This document shows, in pieces, positions 49,725 to 59,499 of a stretch of DNA of 64,000 bases. The position numbers and the translations under genes are program-made. The stretch spans positions 62,001 through 126,000 of the forward strand of contig DBGO01000007.1 in NCBI GenBank assembly GCA_002295925.1, in the 5' to 3' direction. The notes under the pieces were generated by a model, which saw only the letters and a program-made list of their open reading frames with translations, searched no databases and was not told the origin of the DNA. Numbering within the stretch: the stretch's first letter is position 1; each line of letters opens with the position of its first letter. Origin of the DNA: Flavobacteriales bacterium UBA852 (GTDB lineage: Bacteria > Bacteroidota > Bacteroidia > Flavobacteriales_E > Vicingaceae).

Positions 49725-51395
49725 ATGAAAAAACTCTTAAGCATCTTTTTACTCCTAATATTTGTGGGCGTATATGCGCAAGAAAATGAAAAAGCGAACA
49801 AACCAAAGCCTATCAGCCCTAAAGACAAAATGAAAATGGCAGATGCCCGTCATCAATTTTTGGAGAGAAACTATCGCGGAGCATTAAATTTATATCGTGA
49901 ATTGCTCAGAACTTACCCAAACAATATTACACTTAATTACCGCACGGCTGAATGTCACTTTAACCTGAAAAGATACGATTTGGCTGTGGATTATTTTCAA
50001 AATGTAAAAAACATCAATGCAAATCCTAAAAATTTACCATTGTTTTATTTTGAATTTGGACGAGCATTACAACGAAACGGACAATTGGATGAAGCTCTCG
50101 AAGCTTTTGAAAAATTTAAAGCAACTGCCAAGAAAAAGCACATAAAACAAACCAACCCCGACAAATATATTGAGCAAATCAAATATGCTCAAGTGCAAAT
50201 GCAAAACCCCATTGATGTAAAAATCATTCATTTGGACAAAAAAATCAATTCACGATTTCCGGAGTATTCACCATCTATAACTGCCGACGGTAAAACAATG
50301 ATTTTTACCTCGCGCCGTTCGGATACCAAAGGCGGCGGAATTGACAAAGAATCGGATTACAAGTTTTTTGAAGATGTTTATATCAGTGAATGGAACGAAG
50401 AAGAACAAGATTGGGAAGAAGCATATCCTATTGAAGGAAAAATAAATACCGAAGGACACGATGCAGCATTAAGTATTTCGAAAGACGGAAATATTATTTT
50501 TCTTTATCGAAACGATGGAAATCTTTATATCGGTGATATTTTTTACTCAAAACGTTCAAAAGACGGTAAAAAATGGGGAACGCCCCGTTATATCGAAAAG
50601 CCTGTAAACACTTCGTATTTTGAAAGTTCGGCAAGTTTGTCGGCAGATGGAAATTATCTTTATTTTGTCAGCGAGCGCCCCGATAAAAAATTAGGTGCCA
50701 TGGGACACGGCGACATTTATTTGGTAGAACGAATTTCACGAAATAAATGGGGAAATATTAAAAACTTAGGTCCAAATATAAACACTCCCGGTGATGAAAT
50801 TTCTGTTTTTATCCACCCCGACGGTAAAACATTGTTTTTCAGTTCCGACGGACATAAAACAATGGGTGGATACGACATATTTATGTCTAAAAAGCAAGAA
50901 GACGGCACTTGGAGCAAACCCGTTAATTTAGGTTACCCAATCAACACTATTGGCGATGATATGCATTTTATATTAAGTACTGACAATAAAACCGCTTATT
51001 ACGATACTGAGCGTGAAGATACGTACGGCGAACGCGATATTTATAAAATCGACGTGAGTAATTACTCTATTTTAACTGCCGGAAAAGACTATTCGGTAGC
51101 CATATTAAAAGGAAGCATTATAGGCAACAGTGCCGAGGACGTTGAAGCTGAAATAACCATAAAAGATAAAGCAACCGGAGAAGTAATCAATAAAATCCAA
51201 ACCAACGAATATGGTTTTTACTTTATTACATTGCCTGCCGGCAAAACTTACATTGTAGAAGCTTCGGCAGAAGGATATGAATCAAACAGTGAGGAAGTAT
51301 CTATTCCCGAGTATGACGATAAAATTGCAACTGCCGTAAAAGATATTATACTTCAGAAAAAAGCCGAAGAAGTTCCTGTTATAGAAGGTGAATAA
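49725..51395 (+). CDS. TPR plus PD40 beta-propeller envelope protein (PorE-like, no OmpA domain)
   Basis: The 556-residue protein has a signal peptide (about 1-19), TPR-type helices (about 35-150), a PD40/WD40-like propeller with repeats such as YSPSITADGKTMIFTSRR and FESSASLSADGNYLYFVSER (about 180-445), and a carboxypeptidase-regulatory-like domain (about 460-545, ITIKDKATGEVINKIQ). That is the order found in the T9SS protein PorE, but the C-terminal OmpA peptidoglycan-binding domain is absent and the protein ends in an acidic tail. A surface or periplasmic scaffold role is likely. Confidence 0.82.
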   Translation: MKKLLSIFLLLIFVGVYAQENEKANKPKPISPKDKMKMADARHQFLERNYRGALNLYRELLRTYPNNITLNYRTAECHFNLKRYDLAVDYFQNVKNINANPKNLPLFYFEFGRALQRNGQLDEALEAFEKFKATAKKKHIKQTNPDKYIEQIKYAQVQMQNPIDVKIIHLDKKINSRFPEYSPSITADGKTMIFTSRRSDTKGGGIDKESDYKFFEDVYISEWNEEEQDWEEAYPIEGKINTEGHDAALSISKDGNIIFLYRNDGNLYIGDIFYSKRSKDGKKWGTPRYIEKPVNTSYFESSASLSADGNYLYFVSERPDKKLGAMGHGDIYLVERISRNKWGNIKNLGPNINTPGDEISVFIHPDGKTLFFSSDGHKTMGGYDIFMSKKQEDGTWSKPVNLGYPINTIGDDMHFILSTDNKTAYYDTEREDTYGERDIYKIDVSNYSILTAGKDYSVAILKGSIIGNSAEDVEAEITIKDKATGEVINKIQTNEYGFYFITLPAGKTYIVEASAEGYESNSEEVSIPEYDDKIATAVKDIILQKKAEEVPVIEGE

Positions 51396-51546
51396 GGTTA
51401 ATTTAAAGTTACTTTTATTTTAATATTAACCCAAAAGGTTATCAACAATCAGAAGAGGATAATTATATTCAAATTCAGTTGATTGAAATAATATTACTGC
51501 TAATTTAATGGGGTAAAATAATTCATTCATTTAACATATAATTATT

Positions 51547-52872
51547 ATGCCTCGAACTAAAATTTTTGTCCTCGACACCTCGGTTTTATTATTTGACCAC
51601 AACAGTATTTTAAGTTTTGAAAACAATGATGTAGCTATTCCGATTACCGTATTGGAAGAATTAGATAAATTTAAAGTAGGTTCGGATACCAAAAATTACG
51701 AAGCACGAGAAGTCATCCGTTTTATAGATAAAATAAGTACCGGCAATCAATTAAACAAATGGATAAAATTACCCGGCACCAACCGTGGAAAATTCAAAAT
51801 TTTACTTTCTGAATATCATCAAGATGGCACATCTCAAGCTATTTTCGGCTCACCCAAAAACGACCACAAAATTCTTGACGCAACACTAAAGCTGGCACAA
51901 GAAACCAAAGGTCGAAAAGTAATATTAGTGAGCAAAGACATCAACTTGCGTGTTAAAGCCAAAGCGTTGGGCATTACCGCTCAAGATTTTGAAACAGGTA
52001 AAGTAAAAGATGTCAATTCCATAAAAAAAGGGATGCACACCATCGAAAATGTTGACAGCAACATTATTCGCGAGTTATATACCAAAGGCGAAATCACCAA
52101 CTTGGAAATTTTAGGTGATGCATTAGTAAATAACGGCTATTACATTCTTAAAAACGGAAAAACCTCTGCTCTGGCTTATTACAACCCTTTTAAACAAGTA
52201 ATTGAAAAAGTAGAAAAACAAATTGCTTTTGGGATAAAACCAAAAAATGCCGAACAAGCATTTGCCTTGCACGCTATTCTTCACCCCGACATTAAATTAG
52301 TGACTTTACAAGGCGTTGCCGGAACAGGCAAAACTTTATTGGCACTTGCCGGTGCTTTGGAGCAACACAAGCAATTTAACCAAATTATGTTGGCTCGACC
52401 AATAGTGCCACTGAGCAACAAAGACTTGGGCTATTTGCCCGGCGATGCGCTTGAAAAAATCAATCCGTATATGCAACCGCTTTTCGACAATATGAAATTT
52501 ATAAAAAACCAATTTAGAGAAACCGAACGGAAATATAAATTACTGCAAGAAATGGAAGACGAAGGCAAAATAATTATCACACCATTGGCTTATATCAGAG
52601 GAAGAAGTTTTGCCAATATGTTTTTCATTATCGACGAATCGCAAAACCTTACTCCCCACGAAGTAAAAACCATCATAACACGAGCCGGCGAAGGTACAAA
52701 GCTTGTATTTACAGGTGATGTAAAACAAATAGACACCCCTTATCTCGATGAAGAAAGTAACGGATTAACTTACTTGATAGACCGCCTTCGCGGGCAAGAA
52801 TTATTCACCAATGTTATTTTGGAAAAAGGCGAACGCTCTGAGTTGGCTAATTTGGCAAATGAATTATTGTAG
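51547..52872 (+). CDS. PIN-PhoH fusion protein (PhoH2-like)
   Basis: The 441-residue protein joins an N-terminal PIN ribonuclease domain (about 1-150: FVLDTSVLLFDH, ITVLEELDKFK, and later acidic residues) to a PhoH ATPase (about 230-440: GVAGTGKTLLALAGAL Walker A, FIIDESQNLTPHEVKTIITR Walker B, FTGDVKQIDTPYL). Related PhoH2 proteins unwind and cut RNA. It is not paired with a VapB-like antitoxin here. Cytosolic RNA metabolism is the likely role. Confidence 0.93.
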   Translation: MPRTKIFVLDTSVLLFDHNSILSFENNDVAIPITVLEELDKFKVGSDTKNYEAREVIRFIDKISTGNQLNKWIKLPGTNRGKFKILLSEYHQDGTSQAIFGSPKNDHKILDATLKLAQETKGRKVILVSKDINLRVKAKALGITAQDFETGKVKDVNSIKKGMHTIENVDSNIIRELYTKGEITNLEILGDALVNNGYYILKNGKTSALAYYNPFKQVIEKVEKQIAFGIKPKNAEQAFALHAILHPDIKLVTLQGVAGTGKTLLALAGALEQHKQFNQIMLARPIVPLSNKDLGYLPGDALEKINPYMQPLFDNMKFIKNQFRETERKYKLLQEMEDEGKIIITPLAYIRGRSFANMFFIIDESQNLTPHEVKTIITRAGEGTKLVFTGDVKQIDTPYLDEESNGLTYLIDRLRGQELFTNVILEKGERSELANLANELL

Positions 52873-52906
52873 AATGCAAATTCCAATAAAATTAACGCTC
52901 TCAAAG

Positions 52907-52924
52907 TAACTTTGACTATATTTG
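52907..52924 (+). promoter_or_regulatory. Two -7 boxes (TAACTTTG and TATATTTG) before the dehydrogenase gene
   Basis: TAACTTTG (52907-52914) and TATATTTG (52917-52924) stand in tandem 19-36 bases before the ATG at 52943. Either could drive the three-gene operon. Confidence 0.5.
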
Positions 52925-52942
52925 TTGGTCTAAAAGTAGCGT

Positions 52943-54172
52943 ATGAAAGAATTACTCAAAAAATTTGAAGAAAAACGACCCGAAATAGTTTTTGAATGGC
53001 AAGACAGTGAAACCGAAGCCGAAGGTTGGGTAGTTATTAACTCTTTACGAGGTGGAGCCGCCGGTGGCGGAACACGTATGCGCAAAGGATTGGATAAACA
53101 CGAAGTAACTTCTTTGGCAAAAACTATGGAAGTTAAATTTACCGTTTCAGGCCCACCCATTGGCGGAGCAAAATCGGGTATAAATTTTGACCCGAACGAC
53201 CCGCGTAAAGAAGGTGTTTTAAAACGGTGGTACAAAGCCGTAGCCCCCTTACTTAAAAACTATTACGGAACAGGCGGTGATTTAAATGTTGATGAAATTC
53301 ACGAAGTAATCCCCATTACCGAAAGTTACAATGTTTGGCATCCTCAAGAGGGTGTTTTAACCGGGCATTTTAACCCTACCGAGATAGAAAAAATCAATAA
53401 AATAGCGCAATTGCGCGAAGGTGTTTCTAAAGTAATTGAAGACATTCGTTACTCGCCCGATCCGTTGCGTAAATATGTGGTTGCCGATATGATTACCGGT
53501 TACGGAGTAGCCGAAGCCGTAAAACATTTTTACGATATTTATACCGACGACCAACTTTCAGAAAAACGAGCAATCATTCAAGGATGGGGCAATGTAGCCT
53601 CAGCAGCAGCATATTATTTGGCTCAAGATGGTGTGAAAATAGTTGGTATCATTGATAAAGTTGGCGGATTAATTAACGAAAACGGATTTACTTTTGAAGA
53701 AATTCGTCAATTGTTTTTAAACAAAAAAGGTAATAAACTGGTTGCCGACAATTTAATTCCTTTTGAAGAAGTAAACGAAAAAATTTGGGATATCAAATCC
53801 GAAATATTCATTCCTGCAGCTGCATCACGATTGGTAACCAAAGAACAAATAGACCGGATGATAAATGCGGAATTGGAAGTTATTTCAAGCGGTGCTAACG
53901 TTCCCTTTGCCGACCAAGAAATTTTTTTTGGTCCTATCAGCGAATATGCCGACCAACGAATTAGCGTAATACCCGATTTTATTGCCAATTGCGGAATGGC
54001 ACGTGTTTTTGCTTATTTAATGCAAAACAATGCCGACTTGGGCGACGAAGCTATTTTTCACGATACTTCGGAAACTATCCGAAAAGCTTTGCATCAAGCG
54101 CATCACAAAAACAACGACCGCTTAAATATATCTAAAACGGCTTTTGAAATTGCATTAAATCAATTGGTATAA
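52943..54172 (+). CDS. Glu/Leu/Phe/Val dehydrogenase
   Basis: The 409-residue enzyme belongs to the amino-acid dehydrogenase family: GGAAGGGTRMRKG and GPPIGGAKSGINFDPND (substrate-binding lysines, about 33-95), and a Rossmann domain with the NAD-binding stretch AIIQGWGNVASAAAYYLAQ (about 210-230), then IPAAASRLV and GANVPF. It reversibly deaminates glutamate or a branched-chain amino acid; the specificity is uncertain. MscS follows after 1 base and NhaD 9 bases after that. Confidence 0.9.
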   Translation: MKELLKKFEEKRPEIVFEWQDSETEAEGWVVINSLRGGAAGGGTRMRKGLDKHEVTSLAKTMEVKFTVSGPPIGGAKSGINFDPNDPRKEGVLKRWYKAVAPLLKNYYGTGGDLNVDEIHEVIPITESYNVWHPQEGVLTGHFNPTEIEKINKIAQLREGVSKVIEDIRYSPDPLRKYVVADMITGYGVAEAVKHFYDIYTDDQLSEKRAIIQGWGNVASAAAYYLAQDGVKIVGIIDKVGGLINENGFTFEEIRQLFLNKKGNKLVADNLIPFEEVNEKIWDIKSEIFIPAAASRLVTKEQIDRMINAELEVISSGANVPFADQEIFFGPISEYADQRISVIPDFIANCGMARVFAYLMQNNADLGDEAIFHDTSETIRKALHQAHHKNNDRLNISKTAFEIALNQLV

Positions 54173-54173
54173 A

Positions 54174-55283
54174 ATGAAAGAATTCTTACATAAAACTTTT
54201 TTTGAAAACAGTGTTGAAGATTATTTATGGGCTATTGGGTCATTAATTATTGGTTTAATAGCACTTCGTTTTTTAGGATATTTATTAATAAAACTTTTAT
54301 CCAAAAGACTTAACCGTTATACCGAAGAAGATCATTTTGATATTTTTTATGATATACTAAAAAAACCACTTCATCAATTTTTTTTACTAATAATTGTTTA
54401 TATATCTGCCTCTTTTTTACGCTACCCCGAACAATGGGATTTAAAACCAATAAATGAATTTGGATTACGAATGATAATTGCAAAATCCTATGGAGTTTTA
54501 TTAGGTGTAAATATTACTTGGCTAATAGTAAAGTTAGCCGATTGTATTGCATATATATTAAAAGAAAAGGCAGAAAAAACAGAATCAAAACAAGATGACC
54601 AATTAATTCCTTTTGTTACGGATATTACAAAAGTAATTATCTGGATTTTCGGATTACTGGTTGTAATAAGTAATGTATTTGATATCAATGTTGGCTCATT
54701 GGTTGCCGGATTGGGAATTGGAGGTTTGGCTGTGGCATTGGCAGCTCAAGAAACCCTCGAAAATTTATTGGGTTCATTTACCATATTTTTAGACAAACCC
54801 TTTATGGTGGGCGATTTGGTAACGGTAAACGGCATAACCGGAACGGTAGAACGTGTCGGACTTAGAAGTACACGTATCCGCACATTGGAAAAAAGTTACG
54901 TAACGGTGCCTAACAAAAAAATGATAAATGCCGAGTTGGATAATCTTACTTTGCGCACATCTCGCAGAGTTGATTTTATGATTGGTTTGATTTATGGAAC
55001 CAAGCTAAACGATATGCAAAACATTATAAATGAAGTACAAACATTAATAGATAATCATCCACAAACAAGTGATACAGATAACATAGTACGATTTTTTGAA
55101 TTTGCCGACAGTTCATTAAACATTCGTGTTATATATTTTGTAAATACAATGGATTGGAACATTTTTTTGGATGTTAAACAAGAAATAAATTTTAAAATAA
55201 TGGAGATAGTAGAGAAAAATAATACTTCCTTTGCTTTTCCGTCAACATCGGTATATATAGAAAAATTTAATCAAAATCAATAA
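54174..55283 (+). CDS. MscS-family small-conductance mechanosensitive channel
   Basis: The 369-residue membrane protein has about four helices; the last is the pore helix VGSLVAGLGIGGLAVALAAQ (about 170-190), followed by ETLENLLGSFTIFLDKPFMVGD and the cytosolic beta domain (GTVERVGLRSTRIRTLEKSY). MscS channels open under membrane tension to release solutes on hypo-osmotic shock. It is the middle gene of the operon with glutamate dehydrogenase and NhaD. Confidence 0.93.
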   Translation: MKEFLHKTFFENSVEDYLWAIGSLIIGLIALRFLGYLLIKLLSKRLNRYTEEDHFDIFYDILKKPLHQFFLLIIVYISASFLRYPEQWDLKPINEFGLRMIIAKSYGVLLGVNITWLIVKLADCIAYILKEKAEKTESKQDDQLIPFVTDITKVIIWIFGLLVVISNVFDINVGSLVAGLGIGGLAVALAAQETLENLLGSFTIFLDKPFMVGDLVTVNGITGTVERVGLRSTRIRTLEKSYVTVPNKKMINAELDNLTLRTSRRVDFMIGLIYGTKLNDMQNIINEVQTLIDNHPQTSDTDNIVRFFEFADSSLNIRVIYFVNTMDWNIFLDVKQEINFKIMEIVEKNNTSFAFPSTSVYIEKFNQNQ

Positions 55284-55292
55284 ACATAAATT

Positions 55293-56660
55293 ATGGAAAC
55301 ATTTGTAGTTATTACTTTTATTTTGGGCTATTTAGCCATTACATTAGAACATAATCTTAAAATTGACAAGCTTATTCCAGCATTGATAATGATGGCTTTG
55401 TGCTGGGCATTTGTGGCTTTTGGAGTTGACGATATTCAAACTTGGTTTAACTCTGCTGCTCACACATTGATGGACAATTTCGGCAGTTTAAGCCACGAAG
55501 AAAAAAAGCATTTGGTAGAAGAAACCTTATTGCATCACTTGGGTAAAACAGCCGAGATTTTAGTGTTTTTGATTGGTGCAATGACTATTGTGGAAACCAT
55601 TGATTATTTTGACGGGTTCAGTACATTTAAAGATTTAATAAAAACAAAAAGTAAAAAGAAAATTTTATGGATTTTCAGCTTTTTGGCTTTCTTTTTATCA
55701 GCAGTAATTGACAATCTTACCGCAACTATAGTTTTAATTTCAATTTTAAGTAAAATTATTAAAGACAAAAACTTACGTATGTGGATTGTCGGTATTGTAA
55801 TTATTGCCGCCAATGCAGGTGGTGCTTGGTCGCCAATTGGTGATGTTACCACTACAATGCTGTGGATTGGCAACAAAGTTTCTACCGGAAAACTTATCGG
55901 ATATTTATTACCCGCATCATTACTTACTATTATAGTACCGGCTTTTATCGCATCTTTTTTACCTGTATTTAAAGGCGAAATAGAACCCATTTTAATCAAA
56001 GATGACAAAAAGCACAAATACTCATCTGCAATTTTATATATAGGATTGGGAGGTATAGTATTTGTACCGGTTTTTAAAGTTATTACACATTTACCGCCTT
56101 ATGTTGGAATGATGCTATCTTTGGCAATTGTAGCAACCTTTGCCGAGATATTCAGCAAGCGTGAATTTGATACAAAAGACCACGAACATCACAGCCCTAT
56201 ACACAAATCATTAACTAAAATAGAAATGCCCAGTATTTTGTTCTTTTTGGGAATACTAATGTCGGTAGCCGCTTTAGAATCTTTAGGTAAGTTATTTAAT
56301 TTTGCCGAATGGCTACAAACATCTATGCCAATGTTAGGCACCGAGCCCGAAGGAACAAAAGTTTCCGACTTGGTAATTATGTTATTGGGTGTAGGTTCGG
56401 CTGTTATTGATAATGTACCATTGGTTGCTGCAACATTAGGTATGTTTACCGAACCGCTTGACCATCCAATTTGGCATTTTATTGCTTATAGTGCCGGTAC
56501 AGGAGGAAGTATGTTAATCATAGGCTCGGCGGCAGGTGTTGTAGCTATGGGCTTGGAAAAAATAGATTTCTTTTGGTATTTCAAAAAAATCTCATTATTT
56601 GCTGTTATTGGATTTTTGATTGGTTCGGCAACATTTATTTTATTGCGTGATTTTATTTAG
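55293..56660 (+). CDS. nhaD: Sodium:proton antiporter NhaD
   Basis: The 455-residue polytopic protein has the NhaD/ArsB-type ion transporter fold with 10-12 hydrophobic segments: motifs ILVFLIGAMTIVETIDYFDG, SAVIDNLTATIVLISIL, AANAGGAWSPIGDVTTTMLW and AVIDNVPLVAATLGM, with Asp-Asn pairs that line the ion path. It exports sodium in exchange for protons. It completes the operon and is followed by a terminator. The preceding genes suggest a role in osmotic and salt adaptation. Confidence 0.94.
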   Translation: METFVVITFILGYLAITLEHNLKIDKLIPALIMMALCWAFVAFGVDDIQTWFNSAAHTLMDNFGSLSHEEKKHLVEETLLHHLGKTAEILVFLIGAMTIVETIDYFDGFSTFKDLIKTKSKKKILWIFSFLAFFLSAVIDNLTATIVLISILSKIIKDKNLRMWIVGIVIIAANAGGAWSPIGDVTTTMLWIGNKVSTGKLIGYLLPASLLTIIVPAFIASFLPVFKGEIEPILIKDDKKHKYSSAILYIGLGGIVFVPVFKVITHLPPYVGMMLSLAIVATFAEIFSKREFDTKDHEHHSPIHKSLTKIEMPSILFFLGILMSVAALESLGKLFNFAEWLQTSMPMLGTEPEGTKVSDLVIMLLGVGSAVIDNVPLVAATLGMFTEPLDHPIWHFIAYSAGTGGSMLIIGSAAGVVAMGLEKIDFFWYFKKISLFAVIGFLIGSATFILLRDFI

Positions 56661-56684
56661 ATAAGGAAAATTTTCTTTTAACTT

Positions 56685-56724
56685 TTAAAAGGCTATTTCA
56701 AAAAAAAGAAATAGCCTTTTTTAT
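56685..56724. terminator. Bidirectional terminator between nhaD and alaS
   Basis: AAAAGGCTATTTC pairs with GAAATAGCCTTTT around an A-rich loop; T or A runs flank both sides, so it can serve both convergent genes. Confidence 0.92.
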
Positions 56725-56746
56725 TATGTCAAAGAGAATATTAATA

Positions 56747-59377
56747 TCAATTATTCAGTAATTCCACAGCTTTTGCAATGGCTTTTTCCACACCTTCGGG
56801 ATTTTTACCGCCTGCTGTGGCAAAAAACGGTTGACCGCCACCACCACCTTGCATTTCTTTTGCCGCCTCACGAACAATTTGCCCGGCATTCAATCCTTTT
56901 TCTTTCACCAAATTATCAGACAGCCCAATGGTTAGCAAGGGTTTGTTGTTGATAATTGCTCCCAAAATCACTACACGATTAGCAGATTCGTTTTTGAGTT
57001 GAAAAACCAAATCTTTAATAATAGCATTATCATCAAGCTCAACTTTTTGGGCAATTACCTCCATTCCGCTTACTTCTTGGGCATGTTGCACCAATTCGGT
57101 TTTAATGTTTTTTGCCGCCTCTCTTTTCAATTGCTGAATTTCTTTTTCAAGCTTGGTTTGTTGTGCCAATAAATCACTAATGGATTGCACTACATTTTTA
57201 GGGTTTTTCAATAATTGTCTTACTTCTTTCAGTGCTGTTAATTCATTATTTATGAATTCCTCGGCTTTATCGGCAGTAATAGCTTCAATTCTTCTGATAC
57301 CGGCAGCTGTGGCACTTTCCGAAACAATTTTAAAAATCCCGATTTCGCCGGTTGCTTTTACGTGTGTGCCACCACACAGTTCAATGGAATCTCCAAAACG
57401 AATTACACGAACCGTATCGCCGTATTTTTCGCCAAAAAGCATCATCGCTCCCATTTTTTCTGCTTCGGATATGGGAATATTTCGTTTTTCGTCGAGTGGT
57501 AAATTCTGACGAATGCGTTGGTTAACTTTATGTTCAATTTCCTTTAATTCTTCATCGGTAACTTTTTGAAAATGTGAAAAATCAAAACGCAAATAATCTG
57601 CATTTACCAAAGAACCTTTTTGCTCTACATGCGTGCCCAACACTTCTCGCAAAGCTTGATGCAACAAGTGTGTTGCCGAGTGGTTTTTGGCTGTTAAACG
57701 GCGTTTACTTTCACTGACAACAGCTTTCCACGTACCGGATAAATCTTGCGGTAACTGCGAAGTAAAATGAATAATCAGGTTGTTTTCTTTTTTTGTATCC
57801 TCAATATTTATTGTCGTTTCGCCTTGTTGCAAATATCCGGTATCACCAACTTGTCCTCCACCTTCGGGATAGAATGGCGTAATGTTTAACACAAGCTGAT
57901 ATTTATCTATTCCTTTAGTTTTTATTTTCCGGTAACGGGTAATTTTCACATCGGTTTCGAGCATATCATACCCCACAAATTCTTCTTTGTCATCTTCTAA
58001 TAATACTATCCAATCTTCTGTTTCTACTTTAGCATCTTTGCGTGAGCGCTCCTTCTGTTTATTCAATTCTTCCGAAAATTCTGCCATATCAACCGAAAAG
58101 CCAATCTCCGAAGCCATCAGTTCGGTTAAATCTATCGGAAAACCAAATGTATCATATAATTCAAAAGCAAATTTCCCATCAATATGTTTGTTTTTGGCTT
58201 GTGCCACATAATCGTTGAACCGGGCAATTCCTTTTTCAAGTGTTCGCAAAAAGGATTCTTCTTCTTCTTTAATCACTTTTTTTATCAACTCTTGCTGAGC
58301 GACTATTTCAGGGAATGTTTCTCCCATTTGTTGCGCCAATGTATGCACCAATGCATACATAAAAGGTTGATTTAACCCTAAAAAACTGTATCCGTATCGC
58401 ACCGCTCTTCTTAATATTCTGCGAATAACATAGCCCGCACCGTTATTTGAGGGCAATTGCCCATCGGCAATGGCAAAAGCAACAGCACGAATATGGTCGG
58501 CAATTACTCTAAAAGCAACATCTTGTTTAGTGTCTGATGCTTGATATTTTTTATTACTAAACTGTTCGAGTTTTTGAATTAGAGGTGTAAAAATATCTGT
58601 ATCATAATTGGATTGTTTGCCTTGCAAAACCATTGCCAAACGCTCAAAACCCATACCTGTATCTACATGCTTGTTGGGTAACGGTTCGAGTGAGCCATCT
58701 GCTTTACGGTTAAACTCCATAAATACCAAATTCCAAATTTCGATTACTTGTGGATGGTCTTTATTCACTAATTCCCGTCCATCAATTTTTGCTCTTTCTT
58801 CTTCACTTCGTAAATCAACATGAATTTCGGAACATGGCCCACAAGGACCTGTTTCACCCATTTCCCAAAAATTATCTTTTTTATTGCATTTTAAAATGCG
58901 CGATTCGTCCAATCCGTTGCTTTTCACAATTTCTGCCCAAAAATCAAAAGCTTCTTTATCTTCAGACAAGCCATCTTTTTCATCCCCTTCAAAAATGGTG
59001 AAATACAAACGTTTTTTGTCAATTTTATATACATCTACCAACAATTCCCACGCCAAAGCAATAGCTTCTTTTTTGAAATAATCGCCAAAACTCCAATTTC
59101 CTAACATTTCAAACATTGTATGGTGATAGGTATCTACGCCAACTTCCTCCAAATCATTATGTTTGCCCGAAACGCGTAAACATTTTTGGGTATCGGCAAC
59201 TCGTTTATATTTTGGTGTTACATTACCCAAGAAAATATCTTTAAACTGGTTCATACCCGCATTGGTAAACATCAATGTAGGGTCATTTTTTATAACCATT
59301 GGCGCCGAAGGCACGATTTGATGTTGTTTTGATTGGAAAAAATCCAGAAATGTTTGGCGTATTTTTTTTGACTCCAT
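56747..59377 (-). CDS. alaS: Alanine--tRNA ligase
   Basis: AlaRS charges tRNA-Ala and edits mischarged Ser and Gly. The 876-residue protein is complete: class II catalytic domain (about 1-240, with FTNAGMNQFKDIFLG and NDLEEVGVDTYHHTMFEMLG), tRNA-recognition domain, editing domain with zinc motif HSATHLLHQAL and CGGTHV, and the C-terminal DHHA1 domain with a Gly-rich MQGGGGGQPFFATAGGKN. The ATG at 59377 starts MESKKIRQTFLDFFQSKQH, as expected for the family. Confidence 0.97.
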   Translation of the reverse strand: MESKKIRQTFLDFFQSKQHQIVPSAPMVIKNDPTLMFTNAGMNQFKDIFLGNVTPKYKRVADTQKCLRVSGKHNDLEEVGVDTYHHTMFEMLGNWSFGDYFKKEAIALAWELLVDVYKIDKKRLYFTIFEGDEKDGLSEDKEAFDFWAEIVKSNGLDESRILKCNKKDNFWEMGETGPCGPCSEIHVDLRSEEERAKIDGRELVNKDHPQVIEIWNLVFMEFNRKADGSLEPLPNKHVDTGMGFERLAMVLQGKQSNYDTDIFTPLIQKLEQFSNKKYQASDTKQDVAFRVIADHIRAVAFAIADGQLPSNNGAGYVIRRILRRAVRYGYSFLGLNQPFMYALVHTLAQQMGETFPEIVAQQELIKKVIKEEEESFLRTLEKGIARFNDYVAQAKNKHIDGKFAFELYDTFGFPIDLTELMASEIGFSVDMAEFSEELNKQKERSRKDAKVETEDWIVLLEDDKEEFVGYDMLETDVKITRYRKIKTKGIDKYQLVLNITPFYPEGGGQVGDTGYLQQGETTINIEDTKKENNLIIHFTSQLPQDLSGTWKAVVSESKRRLTAKNHSATHLLHQALREVLGTHVEQKGSLVNADYLRFDFSHFQKVTDEELKEIEHKVNQRIRQNLPLDEKRNIPISEAEKMGAMMLFGEKYGDTVRVIRFGDSIELCGGTHVKATGEIGIFKIVSESATAAGIRRIEAITADKAEEFINNELTALKEVRQLLKNPKNVVQSISDLLAQQTKLEKEIQQLKREAAKNIKTELVQHAQEVSGMEVIAQKVELDDNAIIKDLVFQLKNESANRVVILGAIINNKPLLTIGLSDNLVKEKGLNAGQIVREAAKEMQGGGGGQPFFATAGGKNPEGVEKAIAKAVELLNN

Positions 59378-59430
59378 AAGGCTGTTAAAATTCGTTAATT
59401 ATCAAGTATTTTACTCACTCAAAATTGAGG

Positions 59431-59438
59431 CAAAACTA
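59431..59438 (-). promoter_or_regulatory. -7 box (TAGTTTTG) of alaS
   Basis: On the minus strand TAGTTTTG matches TAnnTTTG, 53 bases before the alaS ATG. A divergent box for the M23 gene lies at 59458-59465. Confidence 0.45.
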
Positions 59439-59457
59439 AATATTAAAAAATATTGCG

Positions 59458-59465
59458 TAATTTTG
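59458..59465 (+). promoter_or_regulatory. -7 box (TAATTTTG) of the M23 peptidase gene
   Basis: A full TAnnTTTG match, 34 bases before the ATG at 59500. Confidence 0.5.
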
Positions 59466-59499
59466 CCCTTTAATTATCGGCAAAAGTAAATAAAAAAAT

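Noticed and set aside
51547..52872. PIN domain as a VapC toxin
   Set aside because: It is fused to a PhoH ATPase and has no upstream antitoxin gene.
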